A stretch of DNA of 64,000 nucleotides from Gelidibacter japonicus (GTDB lineage: Bacteria; Bacteroidota; Bacteroidia; Flavobacteriales; Flavobacteriaceae), in assembly GCF_010725055.1 (NCBI RefSeq), contig NZ_BJKB01000017.1, positions 51,803-115,802 on the forward strand, given 5' to 3'. The translations under genes and the position numbers were made by a program. The notes beneath the pieces were generated by a model. The model had not been told where the DNA came from. It saw nothing but the letters and a program-made list of their open reading frames with translations, and searched no databases. This document shows, one piece after another, positions 1-8,161 of this stretch. How positions within the stretch are numbered: the first letter of the stretch is position 1; each line of letters begins with the position of its first letter.

Positions 1-687
1 TTTTTCTTCTTCTGAAATGATGCCATTATAGTAAATTATCGGGCTACCTTGACTATCAGATCTTGATCTGATAAAACCGTTTTTGTCGATAAGAGCAAAA
101 TTACCCGAATGTTCGAACCCTCCTTCGGCGTTTTCATCTTTGGCCGTATACAGATAGAAGCCTTCATTGGCCAATTTATAAATTTCGTCAACATCTCCAG
201 TCATTAAATGCCAATTAGGACTCGTTATCCCATTATTGTCTGCGTAGGCCTTCAATACCTCCGGAGTGTCAATATGGGGTGTTATGGAAAATGAAGCAAT
301 TCCAAAACTCCTTTCATCTGGAAATGCATTTTGAATCTGCACCATATTGGCATTCATTTTTGGGCAGATGCTCGGGCAGGTTGTGAAAAAGAATTCTATC
401 ACATACACTTTCCCATCATAATCTTTATTGGAAATGGTGTTTCCATTTTGATCAGTAAAACTGAAATCGGGCACTTTTCTTCTCACCCCGTTGATTTCGA
501 TAAATTGTAAATCGGAAAGGTTCCCTGGTCTTTTTTTCGGATTCAGATTAATGTCCTTACTTCTGCTTTCATCTCTCACAATATCGTCATTACTTATGCG
601 ATCAATGATTTTTGGCACAAAGTAAATTCCAAACAGAAGTATAATAAACGACACTCCTATGTAAGAGTAATTAGTTTTCTTGCTCAT
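1..687 (-). CDS. SCO1/SenC family copper chaperone, partial
   Basis: The gene runs off the left edge; 229 codons are visible without a stop. One N-terminal membrane helix (about residues 8-24) anchors a periplasmic thioredoxin-like domain. The Sco copper site is visible: CPSICP (C104 and C108) and the distal histidine in FEHSGNF (H193). Sco proteins deliver copper to the CuA centre of oxidase subunit II and reduce its cysteines (family knowledge). The ATG at 685-687 overlaps the end of the upstream gene by 17 bp, which implies translational coupling at the end of the cyoE-cox cluster. Only the extreme C-terminus is missing. Confidence 0.93.
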   Translation of the reverse strand, partial: MSKKTNYSYIGVSFIILLFGIYFVPKIIDRISNDDIVRDESRSKDINLNPKKRPGNLSDLQFIEINGVRRKVPDFSFTDQNGNTISNKDYDGKVYVIEFFFTTCPSICPKMNANMVQIQNAFPDERSFGIASFSITPHIDTPEVLKAYADNNGITSPNWHLMTGDVDEIYKLANEGFYLYTAKDENAEGGFEHSGNFALIDKNGFIRSRSDSQGSPIIYYNGIISEEEK

Positions 688-1384
688 TGGTAATACCTTT
701 TAATTCGTTAGCACGTCGTGTTGAAGAGTCATAATTTCCCTTGCGCTTTTCTCTATACTCTGTAAACAACACACGTATATCTTCACTCATTTTATTTTTT
801 ATTATGGCAACTTCCACACAGTCGTATGAGGTTAAATCATAAACATCGGCATTTCTTTCTCTTTCCATTTCGGTCCTATCATCCAAACGTCCACGTTGGT
901 TGAGGTCTCCATCAACAATAAACACCCTGGAAGTAGAGAGGCTCTCATCCAAAGGTCGATCTGATTTCAAACTCTCAAAAAGATCTAAAATGTCATCTTC
1001 CTCTAAAAAAACAAAATGCCAATATTTTAGGTCTTCATGAGATTCAATTTCCTTCTTAAGCAACGGAAGTTCTGATTCTGCTTCAGGAGCCATAACGGCA
1101 ATAATCTGAAACTTTTTAAAACCCTTGAACTTGTCATAGATCAATTGCTTTAAATTGGATGCTGCTGTGGCACTCTGCACTGGTGTTTTTCCAAAAAAAG
1201 CTAGTACCGTAATATGGTCTTTAAGTTCAAATTCGCTGATTCCAGAAATATCCTCTACATTCTCCTTGATCACATCGAGTGCAATAAAATTATGCTTTGC
1301 TGGATAGAGCATCAAAAGAAACGCCACGGGGAGAAAAAACAGTATGATGAGAACTGAATAGCGTTTGACAAGTTTTTTATTCAT
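671..1384 (-). CDS. membrane-anchored thioredoxin-fold protein without active-site cysteines
   Basis: 237 aa with one N-terminal helix (about residues 9-27) and a predicted extracytoplasmic domain. The pattern VLAFFGKTPVQS near residues 60-71 sits where Sco or thioredoxin proteins carry CxxC or CxxxC, but no cysteine is present; the only Cys is far downstream in YDCVEV. A later FIVDGDLNQRGRLDDR segment resembles the strand-turn before the Sco histidine, which is also lacking. It lies between the oxidase subunit IV gene and sco and overlaps sco by 17 bp, so a role in oxidase assembly is inferred. Function unknown. Confidence 0.8.
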   Translation of the reverse strand: MNKKLVKRYSVLIILFFLPVAFLLMLYPAKHNFIALDVIKENVEDISGISEFELKDHITVLAFFGKTPVQSATAASNLKQLIYDKFKGFKKFQIIAVMAPEAESELPLLKKEIESHEDLKYWHFVFLEEDDILDLFESLKSDRPLDESLSTSRVFIVDGDLNQRGRLDDRTEMERERNADVYDLTSYDCVEVAIIKNKMSEDIRVLFTEYREKRKGNYDSSTRRANELKGITNEQEN

Positions 1385-1470
1385 TTAAAACAATTTGCAC
1401 GATTAACACTCTTCCAACGTGCCTATTAAATCAATAAATGCACGCAGAATTACACAAGTGCAAAAATAAA

Positions 1471-1495
1471 AAAGACGGTTCATATAACCGTCTTT
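1471..1495 (-). terminator. intrinsic terminator after the oxidase subunit IV gene
   Basis: A perfect 10-bp stem, AAAGACGGTT (1471-1480) and AACCGTCTTT (1486-1495), with a 5-nt loop. On the minus strand it is followed by a T-rich run. It lies in the gap after the subunit IV gene and before the Sco-like pair, so it probably ends or attenuates the cyoE-cox transcript. Confidence 0.8.
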
Positions 1496-1545
1496 TTATC
1501 TATGTTTAACACTTAAATCCTACTGTTCTATCAAAAAGAGATCTA

Positions 1546-1935
1546 TTAAAAATCGGTCTTAACAAATCCATTGGTAAAGACATACTCAACGTAGCCTCCT
1601 TCTTGTAATAATATAAAGATTATATAGGAAATCAAAAACACAGCTGTCCAGACCACCATTCGTCTTAAACTCGCGGTTTCGTCTCTCATGTGCATGAAAT
1701 CCCAGGTAATATAGTAGGCTTTTACGATGGTCAATATTATAAAAATCCAGTTAAGGGCCTTCATTCCCAAAACCTGGCCCATAAACATTTCTGGTTTGTA
1801 AATTCCCAAAAGAACTTCAATGGCCGTAACAATAGACAAAAGGATCAATACGCCCCATATTTTCTGTTTGTTGGATTTGAACTTTAATAACCCTCTAAAT
1901 ATTGCCAGTTTATGTGTTTCTGCTGATGCTTCCAT
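1546..1935 (-). CDS. cytochrome c oxidase subunit IV family protein
   Basis: 129 aa with three membrane helices (about residues 26-45, 60-81 and 93-111), matching the small prokaryotic subunit IV (CtaF/CyoD-like) family in length and topology. The charged segment DFMHMRDETASLRR between helices 2 and 3 is typical of bacteroidotal members. The gene starts with ATG 22 nt after the long subunit III gene and is followed by a strong terminator. The protein is a non-catalytic accessory subunit that stabilises subunits I and III (family knowledge). Confidence 0.85.
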   Translation of the reverse strand: MEASAETHKLAIFRGLLKFKSNKQKIWGVLILLSIVTAIEVLLGIYKPEMFMGQVLGMKALNWIFIILTIVKAYYITWDFMHMRDETASLRRMVVWTAVFLISYIIFILLQEGGYVEYVFTNGFVKTDF

Positions 1936-1957
1936 GTTTAAATTAAATTATCTAAAA

Positions 1958-2935
1958 TTATACTAAGTAGAAGAATGTAAATACGAATACCCAGACCAAG
2001 TCAACAAAATGCCAATACAAACCCACTTTCTCGACCATTTCATAACTACGTCTTCGCTCGTAAGTACCTATAAGGACGTTAAAGAATATAATAATATTTA
2101 ACATGACACCTATAGACACGTGGAATCCGTGGAAACCAGTGATGAAGAAAAAATAGTTTGCAAATAATGGTGGACCGTATTCGTTTTGGATCAAATTAGC
2201 ACCTTCTACTACATTTTTTCCCTTGGTTCTTAATTCTCTAAGGGATTCGCTACGGGATAAAATTGTCTTATGGCCATCCTCAGCAGTATAGGTCGTTCTC
2301 ACAAATACACCCGGATTAGCTTCAAATCCAGCTAGAACTTCTTCAAAAGTAAAACTTGGAAGGGCCTTTTCACCAGAAAACCATAGCCCATCCTTTCGTG
2401 CATGTTGGGTACGATCAGAAGATTCGGCTATCGCAAAATCCTTTAATGCGACACGCTCGCCACTTGCATCCACAAATTGTATGATATTCCCACCATGGGT
2501 TCCAACCGCTCCGTAACCACCTTTGATAAATGTGGTCCACTCATAGGCTTGGGAACTCAGGAAGATAAAACCTCCCAAAATCGTCAAAAACATATATAAA
2601 CTCACCTTCGCCTTTTTCATTTGATGTCCTGCATCTACTGCCAATACCATGGTAACAGAAGACATGATCAAAATGAATGTCATGAAAGCCACGAAAATCA
2701 TCGGATAATTACCGTGAATGAAAGGAACGTGGGTAAACACGTCATCGGCTATAGGCCAAGAATCAGCAAATTTAAATCTTGAGAAGCCATAAGCTGCTAA
2801 AAACCCAGTAAAGGTCAATGAGTCTGAAGTGAGGAAAAACCACATCATCATTTTACCGTAACTCGCTTTTAACGGCTCTATACCTCCGCCCCAACGCTTG
2901 TTTTCGGCACTAGTGTTCACGACAGTTGAATCCAT
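1958..2935 (-). CDS. cytochrome c oxidase subunit III, long form with a soluble insertion
   Basis: 325 aa. Helices fall near residues 28-50, 75-100 and 108-130 and then 258-292 and 305-325. The subunit III signatures FHGFHVSIGV and WHFVDLVWVFVF are present. Between helices 3 and 4 lies a hydrophilic insertion of roughly 120 residues (about 133-255) that is absent from minimal subunit III proteins. A shorter paralogue is encoded directly upstream at 3082-3663. Subunit III helps keep proton uptake and turnover stable in aa3 oxidases; subunits I and II are encoded at 26.6-29.5 kb. The insertion's role is unknown. Confidence 0.88.
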   Translation of the reverse strand: MDSTVVNTSAENKRWGGGIEPLKASYGKMMMWFFLTSDSLTFTGFLAAYGFSRFKFADSWPIADDVFTHVPFIHGNYPMIFVAFMTFILIMSSVTMVLAVDAGHQMKKAKVSLYMFLTILGGFIFLSSQAYEWTTFIKGGYGAVGTHGGNIIQFVDASGERVALKDFAIAESSDRTQHARKDGLWFSGEKALPSFTFEEVLAGFEANPGVFVRTTYTAEDGHKTILSRSESLRELRTKGKNVVEGANLIQNEYGPPLFANYFFFITGFHGFHVSIGVMLNIIIFFNVLIGTYERRRSYEMVEKVGLYWHFVDLVWVFVFTFFYLV

Positions 2936-3081
2936 ATGTAGTGATTAGTTTTTTAGTTTAAAAAGTTGCACAAAAATAATCATTTTATTCATCTAAAGAA
3001 ACATCCTTATTGAATTTTGAAACCCTATAACTAATGTTTTCTGCAGTTGGCAATTAATTTGAATTGAAAAAACACCAACAA

Positions 3082-3663
3082 TTATCCCACAAAATATAAA
3101 AATAAAAAGAGATAGACCCACAGAATATCAATAAAATGCCAAAATGTTGCCGCAAGATCCACACCGAGCATATCTGTGGCGCTATACTTCTGTTTAAAAT
3201 GATTATAAATTACGACTAAAATGCAAACCAATCCCGCTAGGACATGCACAATATGTACCATAGCGATTAAATAAATATAAGACATGGTCACATTACTGGT
3301 AGGTCCTGTAAAATTATAGCCCATATCAATGATCTGTTGAAAGCCAACAAACTGATTGGTAATGAACGCAATTCCCAACACCAAGGTTGCTAAAAGCCAG
3401 GTTGTTGTCATTTGCCTGTTGTTGCTTTTAAGAGCTTTTTGCGCCAAGACAAAGGTGACACTACTCAGCACCACCATGACCGTACTAATGATGAAGGCAT
3501 TTGGCAATTGAAAATCCCTTAGCCAATCTTCTCTTGTACTGCTCACGACAAATGCACTTGTCCATCCTGCAAATGACATGATAAGCGACACAATTCCAAA
3601 CCAAAGCATCATTTTTTTCGCTCTGTTATTTTTCTCTTCAAAGGTTCCTTCTGTAAAATCCAT
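3082..3663 (-). CDS. cytochrome c oxidase subunit III, short form
   Basis: 193 aa, five helices, no insertion. The C-terminal signature FWHFIDILWVYLFLFLYF and the helix-4 motif MVHIVHVLAG identify the heme-copper oxidase subunit III family. It starts 1 nt after the cyoE stop, so the two genes are almost certainly co-translated, and precedes the longer paralogue after a 146-bp gap. Having two unequal subunit III genes side by side suggests both assemble into one oxidase or a split arrangement; which is structural cannot be told from sequence. Confidence 0.88.
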   Translation of the reverse strand: MDFTEGTFEEKNNRAKKMMLWFGIVSLIMSFAGWTSAFVVSSTREDWLRDFQLPNAFIISTVMVVLSSVTFVLAQKALKSNNRQMTTTWLLATLVLGIAFITNQFVGFQQIIDMGYNFTGPTSNVTMSYIYLIAMVHIVHVLAGLVCILVVIYNHFKQKYSATDMLGVDLAATFWHFIDILWVYLFLFLYFVG

Positions 3664-3664
3664 A

Positions 3665-4558
3665 TTATCTTATAAATTTATCGGCAACGTAAACAATCTG
3701 TAGTAAGGTGATATATATAACACTAGCAAAAATAAGATGTTTTGCCGCTAGTTCAGTTCTTTTAACATACAATTGCAATGCGTAATAGATCATTCCCAAA
3801 CCTATGGCAAACACTATAATGGCGGCAACAATGGACAATTTTAAATCTCCCGTGACTCCAAAAACAGGAATGATGGATATTAAGACCGTCCAGATGGTGT
3901 ACATTACGGTTTGTGTGGCTGTACCTTTATCGCGTTTTCCTGTTGGAAGCATGAAAAATCCACCTTTTTTATAATCGTCAAACAAAAACCATCCAATGGC
4001 CCAAAAGTGAGGAAACTGCCAAAAGAACTGAATAGCGAACAGGGTGCCCGGTTCAATTCCGAAAGCATTTCGTGCAGCTACCCAACCCAACATAAATGGA
4101 ATGGCTCCTGGTATTGCTCCAGCAAATACGGATAGTGGGGTCTTTGTTTTTAACGGAGTATAGACACTTGTGTATAAAAATATGGATATAGCACCATACA
4201 TGGCGGTGCGTGGATTGATTATATATAGGGAAGCAATTCCAAGAATGGTAAAGATGATGGCCATGGTAAGGGCCGCATTGACCGAGATGCGTCCCGCAGG
4301 AATAGGTCTGTTTTTGGTACGGTCCATCAGCGCATCGAGATCCCGCTCAATAATTTGATTATAGATATTGGAAGCACCAACCATAAAATAACCACCAAAT
4401 GCCAACAATACCAACGTGCCGATTTCAATAGTTGTTGCACCCAACATGTACCCAGCCATTGCTGAAAACACGACACTCAATGATAGTCTCATCTTGGTTA
4501 TTTCCTTAAAATCAGAAATAGCCGAGACCCTTGGTAAAGAAGATTTTTTTGTTGCCAA
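3665..4558 (-). CDS. cyoE: protoheme IX farnesyltransferase (heme O synthase)
   Basis: 297 aa UbiA-type prenyltransferase with about eight or nine helices. It converts heme B to heme O, the precursor of heme A for aa3 oxidase. The prenyl-diphosphate/Mg motif NQIIERDLDALMDRTKNRP (about residues 67-85) and the second motif FDDYKKGG are present. The start is a TTG at 4556-4558: an in-frame TGA lies immediately upstream and the next Met (residue 23) would cut into the conserved KEITKMRLS segment, so TTG is the best choice. It is the first gene of the oxidase assembly cluster. Confidence 0.93.
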   Translation of the reverse strand: MATKKSSLPRVSAISDFKEITKMRLSLSVVFSAMAGYMLGATTIEIGTLVLLAFGGYFMVGASNIYNQIIERDLDALMDRTKNRPIPAGRISVNAALTMAIIFTILGIASLYIINPRTAMYGAISIFLYTSVYTPLKTKTPLSVFAGAIPGAIPFMLGWVAARNAFGIEPGTLFAIQFFWQFPHFWAIGWFLFDDYKKGGFFMLPTGKRDKGTATQTVMYTIWTVLISIIPVFGVTGDLKLSIVAAIIVFAIGLGMIYYALQLYVKRTELAAKHLIFASVIYITLLQIVYVADKFIR

Positions 4559-4592
4559 TCAGTCTTGTATTTGACGCTTGTAAATGCGAGTG

Positions 4593-4624
4593 CAAAGATA
4601 CTTTGAAAATTGGTTTTGAGCAAT
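4593..4624 (-). promoter_or_regulatory. candidate promoter of the cyoE-cox cluster
   Basis: Read on the minus strand: a -33 element ATTG (4621-4624), a 20-nt spacer and a -7 element TATCTTTG (4593-4600), matching the Bacteroidota pattern TTG / TAnnTTTG. It lies 35 nt before the cyoE TTG start. Motif match only. Confidence 0.5.
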
Positions 4625-4913
4625 TCAATTAAAGAATAAATAAGTTTCATTGAACTGATTGGATTTTTTGAAACCTAACGGCAGATGTTGAGTTGGTATT
4701 TTTAAAATTTGACAGGCTGAAATGCCCTGTCATTGTTGGTGTTTTGCATCGACAAAATATGGATGAAGTGGTGCAATTTGGACTAAACAACTAACTCTCA
4801 TTGATCAATGTTGAAGATTAATTAAAAAAATCGACTTTGTACAGGAGGTTTCTGTCTCAAAATAGTTTCAAGGGACAGGTTCTAAATTAGAGGATGGTAC
4901 GTCTGTATTGGAG

Positions 4914-4933
4914 ATTCCTGCCTTGGCAGGAAT
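4914..4933 (-). repeat. family A palindrome after the remB stop
   Basis: ATTCCTGCC (4914-4922), TT, GGCAGGAAT (4925-4933): a perfect 9-bp stem, 2 nt after the stop codon of the 4936-7047 gene. Related copies sit at 26601-26618 and 51046-51069, each also next to a stop codon. Confidence 0.75.
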
Positions 4934-4935
4934 TA

Positions 4936-7047
4936 TTAATAGTCAAAATACCAATTGAACAAATCAGTCTTGATCCCAAGATTAAACCAAGCGGTACTGT
5001 TTTTAAAGGTAGTTTCCGTATTGGCTTCCGGATTGAAATTTCTAAAACTGATGTTGGTAAATACTTTTAAATGACTCACCGGATTTATAATATAGCCTGC
5101 CTGCAGTTCGGCATTGAAGGTTTTGGTCTTGTTACCCTGGCCAATCTTCACATGCTTGTCAAATGGACGTTCATTGTAATTTCGATAAATGTCGCCGCCA
5201 TAACTAAAATTGTCAGCACCATCATTAAAATCCAATCCACGTGTTCCAAAAATAAATTTGGCATCGGCAAACCATCGCTGGTAATTGTAATGTCCAATAA
5301 TGATGAATTCCCTAAAGTTGGCTCCCCATAAATGGGCCATGGGTTGATTGCTATGTCCATAATTATTGACAATGGTATTATGCGAATACGTATAAGGCCT
5401 TACTTGGTTATATTCCAACTGTAACATTAGATTATCAACCTTGAATGCATCGTAATATTTGGCTCCCAATTGGTATCCGAATTTATTTTTCCAACTTTTG
5501 TCTCCTGCTTTAACATCGCTTAACGAAAATTCATCCAAGATAAATTGCCCGTATAAATTGACTTTATTATTCCATTTATATTTTGCCGACGCTCCCAAAA
5601 CGGCATTCCCCGATCCTTGCCCAGCTTCAAATTCAATAGCTCTAAAAAAGATGATGGGGTTGAGATAATTAATATCAAACCCTCTTCCATTGGTGTCGGT
5701 CCACATTACGGATTCAAAAAGACCAATATTGAGTCGCTTGGATACATTCCAACTCAAATAATGATTGGCCATATATTTGGTCAGGAAGGCCTTGTCTTCA
5801 ACTACAGCATCGCGGACGTCACGGAGCCACATCCATGTATTGGTGTATTTTATTTTCCAAAATTTGGTGTTCAATTTCAAAAAAGTCTGCGGGGCGGCCA
5901 CATCACTTTGAAAGAGCGAACGATAGCCATCTCCTATAAAATTCTTTCCATGTCCAAATTGAAAATTTATGAATTTTGCAGGTGCATACGACAAATAGGC
6001 TTCAGCAACTGGATAATCATAGGCATCGTCCTTAAATCGTTTCCCTATCCCTCGTCCTGGAACAATGGCAGGATCAGGACCAAATGCCTTTAAACTTTCG
6101 GCATACTGGTTGTAATATTGGGCAAATCTTCCTTGACTTTCAAAGACCGACGTAGAAAAACTGAACTTTTTGCCCAAGCCTCCTTGAATGTAAACGCCTC
6201 TGGTATTGTTGAAAGTGGTGTTGAAATCGGCATCGGTATCCTTACCCACCTGTAAATCAAAAACAGGATCAATGGAAAACCAATAATCTTCTCCCTGAAT
6301 TTGGACTAAATGCTCATCCCATATTTTTCTGCTCCACCAGCCGTCCGATCCTTTTTTCAGGGTTTCCTTTTCCGCTTTAAAATCATAATATTGAGCAACA
6401 TCTTCATATACAAATGGTTTCGCTGCGGTATGACTGTTTGTTCCCAAACCATTCATGTTGGCATCAAACCGAGAATAGTATTGATGGGTGAAGGGAATGT
6501 TCAATTGACTGCTGTATTCAAGTCCTTTATAAGTGACAATATTCTTGGTAATGCTATCAAATTCGTTGGAAACGATCTTGTTGAGATCCTCAAACTCCTT
6601 AATGTGCTCTTGTTCTTCCGAAACTTTATTTTTCATGAATTCAGGATCAACCAAAGGAATTTTGATGGTCAATGAATACTGATAGAATGTAGGCTTTCCA
6701 TTATAAGTTCCGGGCTGAACTTTGGGTAAAGATTGGAACACCCTTTTGGTTTCATCCCTAAGGGCATCATAGATGGCATCCACGTGCACAACGCTTATAC
6801 TCCCCTCTTTATCCACCTCAAAAAGCACTTTCACATCGCCTTTAAAACCGTCTTGGATTGCCTCTTGTGACACTTTGAAGTTTTGAAATATATAATGGTT
6901 GAGTTTAGTGTTGAAGCAGATTTTTAAATTGTCGATTGCCTCGTTTTCGCAGCCTACAAACACAGGGGGTTTTTCGTAAATTTCAATATTTTGGGAAAAA
7001 CTATTGAGATAAAAACTGACAAATACAATTAAGAAGAAGTTCTTCAT
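4936..7047 (-). CDS. remB: probable gliding motility protein RemB: TonB_C-like domain plus outer-membrane barrel
   Basis: 703 aa. A signal peptide (about 1-18, ending FSQ) is followed by a domain (about 25-135) resembling the C-terminal domain of the two TonB-family proteins encoded next door (PVFVGCEN, then a second Cys, then VLFEVDKEGSI). Residues about 220-703 are aromatic-rich amphipathic beta strands like Wzi/capsule-assembly barrels, ending in an aromatic residue (FDY), as outer-membrane proteins do. Flavobacterial proteins of this build are annotated RemB, a gliding protein; that assignment is from memory of the family and less certain than the barrel call. ATG start. Confidence 0.65.
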   Translation of the reverse strand: MKNFFLIVFVSFYLNSFSQNIEIYEKPPVFVGCENEAIDNLKICFNTKLNHYIFQNFKVSQEAIQDGFKGDVKVLFEVDKEGSISVVHVDAIYDALRDETKRVFQSLPKVQPGTYNGKPTFYQYSLTIKIPLVDPEFMKNKVSEEQEHIKEFEDLNKIVSNEFDSITKNIVTYKGLEYSSQLNIPFTHQYYSRFDANMNGLGTNSHTAAKPFVYEDVAQYYDFKAEKETLKKGSDGWWSRKIWDEHLVQIQGEDYWFSIDPVFDLQVGKDTDADFNTTFNNTRGVYIQGGLGKKFSFSTSVFESQGRFAQYYNQYAESLKAFGPDPAIVPGRGIGKRFKDDAYDYPVAEAYLSYAPAKFINFQFGHGKNFIGDGYRSLFQSDVAAPQTFLKLNTKFWKIKYTNTWMWLRDVRDAVVEDKAFLTKYMANHYLSWNVSKRLNIGLFESVMWTDTNGRGFDINYLNPIIFFRAIEFEAGQGSGNAVLGASAKYKWNNKVNLYGQFILDEFSLSDVKAGDKSWKNKFGYQLGAKYYDAFKVDNLMLQLEYNQVRPYTYSHNTIVNNYGHSNQPMAHLWGANFREFIIIGHYNYQRWFADAKFIFGTRGLDFNDGADNFSYGGDIYRNYNERPFDKHVKIGQGNKTKTFNAELQAGYIINPVSHLKVFTNISFRNFNPEANTETTFKNSTAWFNLGIKTDLFNWYFDY

Positions 7048-7107
7048 AGATGGCTACTAGCTTTTTAACTGGCGAAAGATACTGTTTTTTTCAAAATTAG
7101 CCACTAA

Positions 7108-7137
7108 AAAACCGCTATCAGGAAGGATAGCGGTTTT
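7108..7137 (-). terminator. intrinsic terminator after tonB-like gene 1
   Basis: A perfect 12-bp stem, AAAACCGCTATC (7108-7119) and GATAGCGGTTTT (7126-7137), with a 6-nt loop. It lies between the upstream TonB-family gene and remB, so remB may need its own promoter or read-through. Confidence 0.8.
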
Positions 7138-7158
7138 ATTAAAATAAACGTTATTTTA

Positions 7159-7956
7159 CTAGTTTACTTTAAAAATTATAGGCAATACGTATTGGACCGT
7201 CACAGGTCGTTCTCTTTGTTTACCCGGAATCATGATTGGGATTTGTTCCACAATCCTCTGGGCTTCCCTCTCCAATTCCGGACGTGGTGCTCGTGTTTGT
7301 ATTTCCGTAACACTTCCATGCTTATCAATTTTAAAAACGACAGCTATTTTTTGAACTCCTGACAGTCCTAGTTCTGCGGCCATATCTTTATCAAATTTCT
7401 TTTGTACAAGATTTGATAGTTTATCGGACATACATTTTAAGCGGCCATCATTATTCTTTTCAGACTCACAGCCTGGGTAAATAGGTGCTATTTCAACACC
7501 TATAGTACTAAAGATCTTTAAATCAAGGTCATCACTATCATCCCTCTTATAAACCACGATATCCTGAATATTCAATGGATCCGCTGATAAGGCCGGGCTC
7601 TCGGTCAATAGCTGTGTTGGCAAGGTTTCAACAAAATCATGATCTTCAATAATCGGGTCCTTGGTGAGAATATCAGTATTTAATTCGGTTTTTTTTTCAA
7701 ATACTTCTTTTTCCAATTTGAAGTTGATCGGCATCACTTCAACAACCTTATCTCTGGGCTCGACTTGAGCCAAATCATAGGTTTTTGCTACGAACTTCAT
7801 TTCAAAGAGCCCATAGGTAAACAGCAAACAAAGAATGAGGCCTATCTGGAAATAAAGCGTTGAATTCTTTTGTAAATTTGCGTCATGTTTGTGTGATTTC
7901 ACACTGCGAACCTTGCTCTGACCAGCAATATCGCCTGATTTTGTTAAATGTTTCAT
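7159..7956 (-). CDS. energy transducer TonB family protein
   Basis: 265 aa with one N-terminal membrane helix (about 33-53), an extended periplasmic linker and a C-terminal TonB_C-like domain (about 155-265) with YPGCESEKN, a second Cys in LKCMSD, VVFKIDKHGSV and VQYVLPI. TonB proteins couple inner-membrane proton motive force to outer-membrane transporters. No exbB or exbD is in the window. The linker is acidic and lacks the poly-proline run of its neighbour. The C-terminal domain is very similar to that of the 8162-8890 gene, pointing to tandem duplication. Confidence 0.82.
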   Translation of the reverse strand: MKHLTKSGDIAGQSKVRSVKSHKHDANLQKNSTLYFQIGLILCLLFTYGLFEMKFVAKTYDLAQVEPRDKVVEVMPINFKLEKEVFEKKTELNTDILTKDPIIEDHDFVETLPTQLLTESPALSADPLNIQDIVVYKRDDSDDLDLKIFSTIGVEIAPIYPGCESEKNNDGRLKCMSDKLSNLVQKKFDKDMAAELGLSGVQKIAVVFKIDKHGSVTEIQTRAPRPELEREAQRIVEQIPIMIPGKQRERPVTVQYVLPIIFKVN

Positions 7957-7998
7957 AATACATGTATTGAAAATGTTAATAATATCATAAAATCACAA

Positions 7999-8006
7999 CA
8001 AACGTA
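7999..8006 (-). promoter_or_regulatory. candidate -7 element for tonB-like gene 1
   Basis: On the minus strand this reads TACGTTTG, matching TAnnTTTG, 43 nt before the ATG at 7956 and just after a terminator. No good -33 TTG is seen at the usual spacing. Confidence 0.35.
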
Positions 8007-8015
8007 CCAAAAACG

Positions 8016-8048
8016 AAAATCCCGTCTAAATTGTTTAGACGGGATTTT
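8016..8048 (-). terminator. second intrinsic terminator between the tonB-like genes
   Basis: A perfect 15-bp stem, AAAATCCCGTCTAAA (8016-8030) and its complement (8034-8048), with a 3-nt loop and T-rich flanks on both strands. With 8113-8140 it makes a tandem terminator after the 8162-8890 gene. Confidence 0.8.
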
Positions 8049-8112
8049 TAAATGCTGTCCCAATACTTTCTTATAGGAAATTTCGACTGCCTAAAAGAAG
8101 TGTAAAAACAAG

Positions 8113-8140
8113 AAACCCCGAAGCTTTCGCTTCAGGGTTT
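8113..8140 (-). terminator. intrinsic terminator after tonB-like gene 2
   Basis: AAACCC-c-GAAGC (8113-8124), loop TTTC, GCTTC-a-GGGTTT (8129-8140): an 11-bp stem with one mismatch, 21 nt past the stop of the 8162-8890 gene. Confidence 0.75.
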
Positions 8141-8161
8141 TATTTTGTTAAGATTCAAATA

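Larger units (their letters stand above)
4559..4935. other. 377-bp intergenic region
   Basis: Holds the candidate cyoE promoter at its left end and a palindrome at 4914-4933 beside the next gene's stop codon. No ORF, RNA gene or other structure is apparent in the AT-rich middle. Confidence 0.6.

Noticed and set aside
5617..6093. 158-aa plus-strand ORF inside remB
   Set aside because: Antisense shadow of a well-supported gene. The other long antisense frames (for example in sprA, maeB and infB) are rejected for the same reason.
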